In this document: positions 1-5,098 of the stretch, piece after piece | Layout of the letters: each line of letters starts with the position of its first letter | Numbering within the stretch: the first letter of the stretch is position 1 | Assembly: GCA_022729835.1 (NCBI GenBank) | Contig: DZBC01000158.1 | Span: forward strand, 1 to 5,182 | DNA from: Sulfuricurvum sp. | Lineage (GTDB): Bacteria; Campylobacterota; Campylobacteria; Campylobacterales; Sulfurimonadaceae | Direction of reading: 5' to 3' | Length of the DNA stretch: 5,182 bases | The notes under the pieces: generated by a model | What the model was told of the DNA's origin: nothing | Databases searched by the model: none | Seen by the model: the letters and a program-made list of their open reading frames with translations, nothing else | Position numbers and translations under genes: made by a program

Positions 1-127
1 GTCTGCTTGACCGGATCCGTGGACCAGTTGGGCAGGTAATCGGCCACCGGGTCGTCCAAATCCACGGCGCCTTCGTCCACCAGGGTGAGGATTGCCGCGG
101 TGGAGGGCATCTTGGCCGCGGAAGCCA
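1..127 (-). other. Serine-hydrolase/class C beta-lactamase-like segment fused in frame to the RluB N-terminus
   Basis: The last ~42 codons of the open frame read ASAAKMPSTAAILTLVDEG followed by AVDLDDPVADYLPNW. This is the typical SxxK region of class C beta-lactamase/esterase-type serine hydrolases, where the Ser of SxxK is the nucleophile (here codon 120-122, with the Lys at 111-113), followed by a 'LVDEG-x-LDLDDPV-x-x-YLP' helix and turn. RluB proteins have no such segment. No stop or frame change separates the two parts. The exact junction cannot be seen; it lies near 125-140. It may be an assembly chimera at a contig end, a recombination product, or a real fusion. The family likeness is strong by eye, but no search was run. 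Confidence 0.65.
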
Positions 128-569
128 GGGCGGCCTCCATCGCTTCGGTGATCGCGCCTTTGATCTTGACCTTGTAGATACGTTCAAGGTTAGAGGTCAT
201 CAGCGCCGTGGCAATGCGCGACGCATCGGTGAGCATCAGCAGCCCCTCCGTGGCGAAGTCAAGCCGCCCTACGGGGATAAAATGACGAAACTCATTGTCG
301 AGTGTGTCGTAAATGGTGCGGCGCCCTTGGGGGTCTTTTTTGGTGACCAGCTCCCCTTTGGGCTTGTTGTAGACAATCACCGTGAACTTCTCGGTAGGGG
401 CGACGTGCTTGCCGCTCACATAGACCTGATCGCGCATCTCATCGACCTGCGTGGCCAGATTGGTGACGATCTCGCCGTTGATGCGCACATACCCCGCTTC
501 GATGACGCGGTCGGCCTCGCGGCGCGAGTAGGTGGAGTAGTGGGCGATAAATTTGTTCAGACGCATCAT
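1..569 (-). CDS. rluB: RluB/RsuA-family 16S/23S rRNA pseudouridine synthase, 3' part missing and tail anomalous
   Basis: The first ~147 residues match the RluB/RsuA/RluE family, which isomerises a uridine in rRNA to pseudouridine in the cytoplasm. An S4 RNA-binding domain fills about residues 3-48 (RLNKFIAHYSTYSRREADR then YVRINGE). The catalytic block VGRLDFATEGLLMLT follows, with the nucleophilic Asp at residue 104, then ERIYKVKIKG near residue 130. I chose the ATG at 569, the first of two adjacent ATGs, because an AGGA at 578-581 lies 8 bases upstream; it overlaps the kdsD stop as ATGA, implying translational coupling. The frame is open to the window edge, but from about residue 148 the expected RluB C-terminal part is replaced by serine-hydrolase-like sequence (separate entry). 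The RluB identity of the N-terminal part is firm; RluB over RsuA or RluE is inferred from length and likeness to campylobacterotal RluB. Confidence 0.85.
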   Translation of the reverse strand, partial: MMRLNKFIAHYSTYSRREADRVIEAGYVRINGEIVTNLATQVDEMRDQVYVSGKHVAPTEKFTVIVYNKPKGELVTKKDPQGRRTIYDTLDNEFRHFIPVGRLDFATEGLLMLTDASRIATALMTSNLERIYKVKIKGAITEAMEAALASAAKMPSTAAILTLVDEGAVDLDDPVADYLPNWSTDPVKQ

Positions 570-1537
570 GATTTGATTCCTGCTTCGACCAGGTCGTGCA
601 GGTGCAGCACGCCTTGAATCTGTTGGGCTTCGTCGGTGACGACGAGCAGTTGGATTTTGTAGCTTTCGATCAGTGCGAGCGCTTCGCTGGCGAGCATCGT
701 CGCATTGGAGATGGTTTTTGGACCATGCGTGGCGTAGCGCAGCACTTCGTGTTCGAGCGAAAAGTCGCTGCGCATCAGGGCGCGGCGGATGTCGCCATCG
801 CTGGCAATCCCCACCAAGCGCCCCTCATCATCAGTGATCAAAACAGTGCCAAGTCGCCCCTCGCTGATGCGCAGTAGTGCTTCGCGCAAAGGGGTATTTT
901 GGTGCACAATGGGGAGCTTTTGCGTCCGCATCAGATCGCCCACCTTGACAAAGAGCCGCCGTCCCAAACTTCCGCCTGGATGAAACGAAGCGAAATCGCT
1001 CTGCGCAAACCCGCGCGCCTCCATCAGACAGACCGCCAGCGCGTCGCCAAGAGCGAGTGTGAGCGTGGTAGAGCTCGTCGGTGCCGCGCCCAGTGGACAC
1101 GCTTCGCGCAGTACATGTAAGCCAATACACACATCGCTAAGGCGTCCTAGCGTCGAAGCGGCGTTTTGGGTCATGCCGATAAGTGGCACCGCAAAACGCT
1201 TGATATGCGGCAGCATCCGCACCAGCTCTTCGCTCTCACCGCTAAGGCTAATCGCCAGCACCGCGTCTCCAGCACCGATCATCCCCAGATCCCCGTGCAT
1301 CGCCTCGGTGGGATGCAAGAAGAAACTCGGTGTGCCCGTAGAAGCAAAGGTAGCAGCGATTTTGGCCCCCACCAACCCCGATTTGCCTACGCCTGTGACG
1401 ATCAGCTTGCCCTTACATGTAAGGATCAGCTCTACCGCATGCGCTATCTCATCACCCAGCAAGGTGCGTGCATGACTCAGGGTTTGTGCTTCTATGGAGA
1501 GAACGTTCTTGGCAATAGCGGGAAAATCGTGATTCAT
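566..1537 (-). CDS. kdsD: Arabinose-5-phosphate isomerase (KdsD/KpsF/GutQ family)
   Basis: This 323-residue protein interconverts D-ribulose 5-phosphate and D-arabinose 5-phosphate, the first step towards Kdo for lipopolysaccharide or capsule; it is cytoplasmic. An N-terminal SIS domain (about residues 35-170) carries VTGVGKSGLVGAKIAATF (48-64), the FFLHPTEAMHGDLGM stretch with His81, SGESEEL (99-105) and APTSSTT (152-158). FHPGGSLGRRL with His186 follows; the two His residues correspond to the catalytic pair known for E. coli KdsD. Two CBS domains fill about 200-323, the second ending near VLHLHDLVEAG. The length fits the family (E. coli KdsD is 328). The ATG at 1537 has no Shine-Dalgarno sequence but has a TATAAT just upstream, so it may be made from its own leaderless transcript. 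It overlaps rluB by 4 bases. Two copies of the TTACATGTAA-type motif lie inside. KdsD versus capsule-linked KpsF cannot be decided here. Confidence 0.95.
   Translation of the reverse strand: MNHDFPAIAKNVLSIEAQTLSHARTLLGDEIAHAVELILTCKGKLIVTGVGKSGLVGAKIAATFASTGTPSFFLHPTEAMHGDLGMIGAGDAVLAISLSGESEELVRMLPHIKRFAVPLIGMTQNAASTLGRLSDVCIGLHVLREACPLGAAPTSSTTLTLALGDALAVCLMEARGFAQSDFASFHPGGSLGRRLFVKVGDLMRTQKLPIVHQNTPLREALLRISEGRLGTVLITDDEGRLVGIASDGDIRRALMRSDFSLEHEVLRYATHGPKTISNATMLASEALALIESYKIQLLVVTDEAQQIQGVLHLHDLVEAGIKS
1111..1120. repeat. TTACATGTAA-type motif, one mismatch (GTACATGTAA), in kdsD
   Basis: Nine of ten bases match the iterated palindrome; the right arm ATGTAAG on the plus strand is intact. 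In kdsD it encodes Leu140-His141-Val142 plus the first base of the next codon. Confidence 0.55.
1413..1422. repeat. TTACATGTAA palindrome in kdsD
   Basis: A perfect copy extended to a 14-bp perfect palindrome, CCTTACATGTAAGG, at 1411-1424. In kdsD it encodes part of Leu39-Thr40-Cys41-Lys42. Confidence 0.85.
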
Positions 1538-1544
1538 GGGTGCT

Positions 1545-1550
1545 ATTATA
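1545..1550 (-). promoter_or_regulatory. Candidate -10 box (TATAAT) for kdsD
   Basis: Reading the minus strand, GGTTATAATAG lies in the 19-base gap between hypA and kdsD. The TATAAT is perfect and only 7 bases before the kdsD ATG, so a start 7-8 bases downstream would fall at or next to the A of ATG. No TTGACA-like -35 box is visible 17 bases upstream (GGCTGG), which is normal for sigma-70 promoters in Campylobacterota. This is one of only two TATAAT words I find on either strand of the window, and both lie in gaps immediately before genes. Confidence 0.45.
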
Positions 1551-1556
1551 ACCGAT

Positions 1557-1898
1557 TCACTCCATTTCCAGCCGCATCAGATACATCCCATCACCCTCGC
1601 TCATCTCGACCTCAAGACTCCCACATTGACTACAGCGGTAGTGTAACTCTTCTAGCGTTGTAACCGCGTTGCAGGCCTTACATGTAATCACAACGCTCTG
1701 AATCTCTAGCACCAACTCCGCGCCATCGCAGACGGTCTGTTCCTTGAAGGTATCAAACGCCATGTGCAATAGATGCGGCTCCACGCCGCTAAGCCGTCCG
1801 ATCTTCACCTCTATGCGGGTGATACGTGTTGCGTCATTGGACGCAGCGTGCTCTTCGCACTGGGTCAGCAGGGCTTGGACTATGGAGTATTCATGCAT
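1557..1898 (-). CDS. hypA: Hydrogenase nickel incorporation protein HypA
   Basis: HypA (113 residues, normal length) is the nickel metallochaperone that works with HypB to deliver Ni(II) to the [NiFe]-hydrogenase large subunit. The start MHEYSI is diagnostic: His2 and the N-terminal amine are nickel ligands, which fixes the ATG at 1898. A zinc site follows as two CxxC pairs, CKAC (Cys73, Cys76) and CSQC (Cys89, Cys92), and the family's GDGMYLMRLE ending is present. The start overlaps the hypE stop by one base (TGATG), with AAGGA at 1906-1910 placed 7 bases upstream. It is the last gene of the hypBCDEA run. The first zinc Cys codon lies inside a perfect TTACATGTAA motif. In urease-bearing relatives HypA also serves urease; nothing here tests that. 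Confidence 0.97.
   Translation of the reverse strand: MHEYSIVQALLTQCEEHAASNDATRITRIEVKIGRLSGVEPHLLHMAFDTFKEQTVCDGAELVLEIQSVVITCKACNAVTTLEELHYRCSQCGSLEVEMSEGDGMYLMRLEME
1678..1687. repeat. TTACATGTAA palindrome in hypA
   Basis: A perfect copy. Here the G/C flank is on the left (CC before, TC after on the plus strand), so the ATGTAAGG arm reads on the minus strand, opposite to most other copies. It encodes Ile71-Thr72-Cys73-Lys74, including the first zinc Cys of HypA. Confidence 0.85.
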
Positions 1899-2896
1899 CA
1901 GCAGATCCTTGGTAGTAGCTCGCCCTTAGGCAGTTCCAGATAGCGGCTGCTCCCCCACGGGCTCTTTAAAATAACCCGTCCGGGGCGTTTTTGGCTCACT
2001 TCGCCGATCAGCGCGGCGTTACATGTAAGCTCCATAGCGCGTAGGATCTCCAGCGCTCTAGGGGCCTGGGCTTTGGGAAGGGCCAGCACAAAGGTGCCCT
2101 CGTTGGCAAAATCGGTGGCTTCAAACCCCAACAACTCGCAAAGACCCCGCACTGGACCTGAAATCGGGATGGCCTCCTCTTCAAGCTCGATGCAGACGTT
2201 GGAAGCCACCGCCCATTCGTTGAGTACCGCCGCCAAACCGCCGCGCGTGGCGTCGCGCAGGGCGTGGATCGAAAGCGCACCCTCTAGCAGCGCCGCGACT
2301 GCGCCCCACAGCGTCGCACAGTCACTACGCAGATCACCCCAGATGCCGATCCCCTCACGCGCGGCCAAAACGGTCGCACCGTGCGCACCGATATCGCGCG
2401 AGACGATGATGGCATCGCCCGCGCAGAGCCTGTGCGCCGAAATGCCGCCATACACGATCTCGCCGATGCCTGAGGTGGTGATAAAGAGCTTGTCGCACGC
2501 CCCTTTGGGCACCACCTTGGTATCGCCGCAGACGATGCGTGCGCTAGAGCGCGCTAGCTCCGCGCTCATCGACGCGACGATGCGGCGCAGATCCTCAAGC
2601 GCCAATCCCTCTTCGATGATAAACGCGGCGCTCAGATACAGCGGCCTAGCCCCCATCATCGCCAGATCGTTCACCGTCCCCGCAATGGCGATTTTGCCGA
2701 TATCACCCCCTTCAAAAAAGAGCGGACTCACCGTAAAACCGTCGGTGGTGAAGGCAATCGGACTCTTTATATGTAAGGCTGCCGCGTCTTCGCTTTGAAG
2801 CAGCGTCTCATTGCCAAACGCTTCAAAAAAGAGCGAATGGATCAGGCGGTTCATCTCTTCGCCGCCGCCTCCGTGGGAGAGTTGGATGTGGGTCAT
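1898..2896 (-). CDS. hypE: Hydrogenase maturation protein HypE (carbamoyl dehydratase)
   Basis: HypE (332 residues) dehydrates the thiocarbamate that HypF places on its C-terminal Cys to a thiocyanate, which is handed to iron on the HypC-HypD complex. The C-terminus is the diagnostic PRIC, with Cys332 as the modified residue. The fold is the PurM/AIR-synthase type: HGGGGEEMNRLI (8-19), FTTDGFTVSPLFFEGGDIGK (49-68), AGTVNDLAMMGA (72-83), CGDTKVVPKG (123-132) and DATRGGLAAVLNE (215-227), all expected nucleotide-binding or core motifs. The ATG at 2896 follows the hypD TAA directly and is preceded by a strong GGAGGTG. Its stop overlaps hypA by one base. Two copies of the TTACATGTAA-type motif lie inside, at non-conserved positions of the protein. 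Confidence 0.97.
   Translation of the reverse strand: MTHIQLSHGGGGEEMNRLIHSLFFEAFGNETLLQSEDAAALHIKSPIAFTTDGFTVSPLFFEGGDIGKIAIAGTVNDLAMMGARPLYLSAAFIIEEGLALEDLRRIVASMSAELARSSARIVCGDTKVVPKGACDKLFITTSGIGEIVYGGISAHRLCAGDAIIVSRDIGAHGATVLAAREGIGIWGDLRSDCATLWGAVAALLEGALSIHALRDATRGGLAAVLNEWAVASNVCIELEEEAIPISGPVRGLCELLGFEATDFANEGTFVLALPKAQAPRALEILRAMELTCNAALIGEVSQKRPGRVILKSPWGSSRYLELPKGELLPRIC
2019..2028. repeat. TTACATGTAA palindrome in hypE (3' part)
   Basis: A perfect copy followed by GC on the plus strand. It encodes Leu290-Thr291-Cys292-Asn293, at a non-conserved part of HypE. Confidence 0.85.
2767..2776. repeat. TTACATGTAA-type motif, one mismatch (TTATATGTAA), in hypE (5' part)
   Basis: Nine of ten bases match, with the right arm ATGTAAGG intact on the plus strand. 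It encodes Leu41-His42-Ile43 and the start of Lys44. Confidence 0.5.
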
Positions 2897-4015
2897 TTAC
2901 ACCTCCGCAAACCGAAAATAAGCATTACACGCCCCCTCGCTGCTGACCATACAGCTTCCCAGCGGTGTGGATGGGGTGCAGGCGGTGCCAAATACCTTGC
3001 ACTCTTTGGGAGAGGCGAGTCCTTTGAGGATGGTGCCGCAGATGCAGAGCTTGTGGTCATCGATCGGCTCATTACCAAGATGCTCCGCAAAAACCCGCTC
3101 TGCGTCATAGTGCGCATACGCTTCGCGCAGCCGCAGCGCACTGTGGGGGATATCGCCGATGCCGCGCCAGCGAAAGTGTGCTCTGGGCTCCATGTAGCGC
3201 TCGATCAGCGCTTGCGCTTTGGTGTTGCCCTCACGACTCACCGCGCGGGTGTATTGCACCTCCACCGCGCAGCGCGCTTCATTTTTTTGACGCACCAGCA
3301 TCAAAATTCCCTCCATCACATCCACCGGCTCAAAGCCGCTCACCGCCACGGGGGTGCCATAACGTATCGGCAGCGGCTCATAGATCTTCGAGCCCGTAAT
3401 TACGCTCACATGCGAAGGGCCGATAAAGGCGTTCACCTTTGCGCGACCGTCTGCCATGATCGCATCCACCGCAGGGGGAACAAGGACGTGGTTTGCATGT
3501 AAGAAGAGATTCTCCACGCCTGCTTTGATGGCCGCATCAAGCAGCGCCGCGCTCATGGGGGTAGTGGTCTCAAAGCCGATGGCAAAAAAGATCACCTTTT
3601 TGTGCGGGTTCTCCCTCGCGATCTTCAGCGCATCCAGAGGAGTATAGAGCGGTCGTATATCGCGCCCCGCCGCACGTTCCTCGGCGAGCGAACCTTTGGA
3701 GCCGGGGACTCGGATCATGTCGCCTAGGGTGCAGAGAATGGCATCCTCCATGCGGGAGAGATCAATCGCATGGTCGATCCGCTCTTTGGGCATGATGCAG
3801 ACCGGACAGCCGGGGCCGTGGATAAAGCGGATGTTTTGGGGCAGGAGCTGTTTGAGCCCGTATTTCATAATGGTATGCGTATGCCCGCCGCACACCTCCA
3901 TTACATGTAAGGGTTCGCGTAGCGCTTCGGATTCTTGGGTGATGCGCTTTGAGAGCGCTTTGATCACCTCTGCGTCGCGAAAGCCCTCGTACAGGTCGCG
4001 TAACTGTAGGCTCAC
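2897..4015 (-). CDS. hypD: Hydrogenase maturation protein HypD
   Basis: HypD, with HypC, forms the scaffold on which the Fe(CN)2CO moiety is built; it is an iron-sulfur protein. With the start used here it is 372 residues (E. coli HypD is 373). Signature motifs are MEVCGGHTHTIMKYG (39-53, Cys42), FIHGPGCPVCIMP (64-76, Cys70 and Cys73), GFETTTPM (147-154), AVSGFEPVD (224-232), and a Cys-rich C-terminus from about 324 to 363 (Cys324, 326, 339, 346, 355, 363) ending in MVSSEGACNAY, which holds the [4Fe-4S] ligands. I chose the GTG at 4015: it overlaps the hypC stop as GTGA and has GAGGG at 4022-4026, 6 bases upstream. An in-frame GTG at 4030 would add five residues and overlap hypC by 19 bases, with a weaker ribosome site. 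Two TTACATGTAA-type sites lie inside. Confidence 0.96.
   Translation of the reverse strand: MSLQLRDLYEGFRDAEVIKALSKRITQESEALREPLHVMEVCGGHTHTIMKYGLKQLLPQNIRFIHGPGCPVCIMPKERIDHAIDLSRMEDAILCTLGDMIRVPGSKGSLAEERAAGRDIRPLYTPLDALKIARENPHKKVIFFAIGFETTTPMSAALLDAAIKAGVENLFLHANHVLVPPAVDAIMADGRAKVNAFIGPSHVSVITGSKIYEPLPIRYGTPVAVSGFEPVDVMEGILMLVRQKNEARCAVEVQYTRAVSREGNTKAQALIERYMEPRAHFRWRGIGDIPHSALRLREAYAHYDAERVFAEHLGNEPIDDHKLCICGTILKGLASPKECKVFGTACTPSTPLGSCMVSSEGACNAYFRFAEV
2900..2906 (-). promoter_or_regulatory. Ribosome binding site of hypE
   Basis: GGAGGTG on the minus strand, embedded in the last codons of hypD; the hypD TAA stop is the only sequence between it and the hypE ATG. It is the strongest Shine-Dalgarno sequence in the window and fixes the hypE start. 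Confidence 0.75.
3493..3502. repeat. TTACATGTAA-type motif, one mismatch (TTGCATGTAA), in hypD
   Basis: Nine of ten bases match, with the right arm ATGTAAG intact on the plus strand. It encodes Leu172-His173-Ala174 and the start of Asn175. Confidence 0.5.
3901..3910. repeat. TTACATGTAA palindrome in hypD
   Basis: A perfect copy followed by GG on the plus strand. It encodes Leu36-His37-Val38 and the start of Met39, just before the conserved VCGGH motif of HypD. Confidence 0.85.
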
Positions 4016-4293
4016 GCTCTGCCCTCGCACGCATCATCCGCTTCGATGCTCCTACGCCGCTCCTCCTCATCCATCGCCTCTAAAATCTCCTTGTACACGG
4101 CCAAAGATGCGAGCGCATCCTCCTCGTCGATCTTATTCATCGCAAAGCCGACATGGATCAGCACATAATCGCCGATACCTACTTCATCGCGCATCAGATC
4201 CAGACTCACCTGACGTTTAATGCCCATGGTATCGACGGTGGCGACGTTATGTTCGTCGATTTCGACGACTTTGGAGGGGATGGAGAGACACAT
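4012..4293 (-). CDS. hypC: Hydrogenase maturation chaperone HypC
   Basis: HypC (93 residues) carries the Fe(CN)2CO group with HypD and delivers it to the hydrogenase large-subunit precursor. The start MCLSIPSKV is decisive: after Met removal, Cys2 is the essential terminal residue that binds iron, so the ATG at 4293 is the real start even though the frame is open to an ATG at 4329. The other family block, GDYVLIHVGFAMNKIDEEDA, is at residues 41-60. The protein is slightly longer than many HypC (about 75-90), with a strongly charged tail rich in Glu and Arg (from about 75). It starts 2 bases after the hypB stop and overlaps hypD by 4 bases, so translation is probably coupled. Confidence 0.97.
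   Translation of the reverse strand: MCLSIPSKVVEIDEHNVATVDTMGIKRQVSLDLMRDEVGIGDYVLIHVGFAMNKIDEEDALASLAVYKEILEAMDEEERRRSIEADDACEGRA
4022..4026 (-). promoter_or_regulatory. Ribosome binding site deciding the hypD GTG start
   Basis: GAGGG on the minus strand lies 6 bases before the GTG at 4015 that overlaps the hypC stop. The alternative GTG at 4030 lies upstream of this site and has only weak purine-rich sequence before it, so the 4015 start is preferred. Confidence 0.6.
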
Positions 4294-4295
4294 AC

Positions 4296-5063
4296 TTACC
4301 CCCTCATCTTTCGCTTGAAGTTGATCCACTCGACCACGCGCATTACGCTCTCATCATCTTTTGTAGAGAGTTCCAAAATATCCACCCCCGGCTTGAGCGC
4401 CCTAGCGGCTGCTTTGGCGCGCTCTACGCTAAAGTCGAAATAGGGCAGCAGATCGGTTTTGGTGATCAGCACCAGATCGGCGGTGCGGAACATCACGGGG
4501 TACTTTTCGATCTTATCTTCCCCTTCAGGCACCGAGACGAGCACTATGTTGAGGTGTGCGCCCACATCGTAGCTCGCAGGGCAGACCAGATTGCCGACGT
4601 TTTCGATAAAACAGACCGCCGCGCCTTCGATGGGGAGGTGGTGCAGCCCCTCATGCACCATAAAGGCATCAAGGTGACAGGCGGTGCCGGTTTGGATCTG
4701 GTGCGCCGCAATGCCTTTGGCGCGGATGCGCTCGGCGTCGCGGCTGGTCTCAAGATCGCCCTCGATGACCACAAAACGAAAATCCGCCAGATCGGCCAGA
4801 CGCTCAAGAAGCGCCGTTTTGCCGCTGCCGGGGCTGCTCATGAGGTTGATGGCCAGTACGCCGTGCTCCTCGAAGTGTTCGCGGTTGTGCGCGGCTTGAT
4901 GGTCGTTTTTGTCCAGAATCTTGGTAATGATTTCGATCGTCTTTTTGTCGTTTAACTGCGGGTTGTGGTGCAGGTTTTCATGGGCGTGATGGTGGTCGTG
5001 CGAATGGTGATGGTGGTCGTGGTGGTGATCCGGGGTGATGCTACAGCCGCAATCTTTGCACAT
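4296..5063 (-). CDS. hypB: Hydrogenase nickel incorporation GTPase HypB
   Basis: HypB (255 residues) is the GTPase that drives nickel loading of [NiFe]-hydrogenase together with HypA. The N-terminus MCKDCGCS has the CxxCGC high-affinity nickel site. Residues 13-33 are His-rich (14 His of 21), a type associated with nickel binding and storage. The G domain has SSPGSGKT (76-83, Lys82), EGDLETSRDAERI (101-113), the metal-site ACHLDA (Cys129, His130), ENVGNLVCPA (Cys161) and TKTDLLPY (201-208), where the usual NKxD Asn is Thr. The ATG at 5063 is supported by AGGA at 5071-5074, 7 bases upstream, and by the Cys motif at residues 2-7. It is the first hyp gene of the run, 35 bases after an unidentified membrane protein gene and behind a candidate promoter. 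The end of the gene contains the hypC ribosome site. No TTACATGTAA-type motif lies within it. Confidence 0.97.
   Translation of the reverse strand: MCKDCGCSITPDHHHDHHHHSHDHHHAHENLHHNPQLNDKKTIEIITKILDKNDHQAAHNREHFEEHGVLAINLMSSPGSGKTALLERLADLADFRFVVIEGDLETSRDAERIRAKGIAAHQIQTGTACHLDAFMVHEGLHHLPIEGAAVCFIENVGNLVCPASYDVGAHLNIVLVSVPEGEDKIEKYPVMFRTADLVLITKTDLLPYFDFSVERAKAAARALKPGVDILELSTKDDESVMRVVEWINFKRKMRG
4299..4305 (-). promoter_or_regulatory. Ribosome binding site of hypC
   Basis: GAGGGGG on the minus strand, inside the last codons of hypB, is 5 bases before the ATG at 4293. It supports the MCLSIPS start over the ATG at 4329. Confidence 0.7.
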
Positions 5064-5090
5064 GTGCTTTTCCTGAATTGGGATTCATGG

Positions 5091-5096
5091 ATTATA
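5091..5096 (-). promoter_or_regulatory. Candidate -10 box (TATAAT) for the hypBCDEA run
   Basis: On the minus strand CCTATAATCC lies in the 35-base gap before hypB, 27 bases from its ATG. A start 6-8 bases downstream would leave a leader of roughly 20 bases that includes the AGGA ribosome site. There is no TTGACA at the -35 spacing (AACTCC). The hyp genes may therefore have their own promoter, though read-through from the upstream gene is also possible. Confidence 0.45.
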
Positions 5097-5098
5097 GG

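Noticed and set aside
2073..2798. Plus-strand open frame of 241 codons opposite hypE
   Set aside because: It lies entirely within hypE, whose motifs and C-terminal PRIC are unmistakable. The translation is rich in Ser, Ala and Pro with no recognisable domain, as expected from the antisense of a GC-rich gene.
870..3129. Repeated word CTTCGCGCA (near 871, 1102 and 3121)
   Set aside because: All three encode the same tetrapeptide Leu-Arg-Glu-Ala on the minus strand with the preferred codons CTG CGC GAA, so coding and codon use explain it, unlike the TTACATGTAA word.
2795..3502. Plus-strand open frame of 235 codons opposite hypD and the start of hypE
   Set aside because: It is antisense to the conserved HypD core and spans a gene junction; no family motifs and no convincing ribosome site.
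1111..3910. CRISPR array or mobile-element ends as explanation of the repeated 10-mer
   Set aside because: Spacing is irregular at 265-748 bases, the copies lie within intact genes in frame, and there are no target duplications, transposase genes or interrupted genes.
4294..4329. Longer HypC starting at an ATG at 4329
   Set aside because: It would add 12 residues before MCLSIPS and bury Cys2, which must be at the N-terminus for HypC function. A good GAGGGGG site precedes the ATG at 4293.
5058..5067. Palindrome GCACATGTGC over the hypB start codon
   Set aside because: It shares only the ACATGT core with the iterated motif and arises from ATG TGC (Met-Cys, required in HypB) plus a few upstream bases; a single 10-bp palindrome is not evidence of a site.
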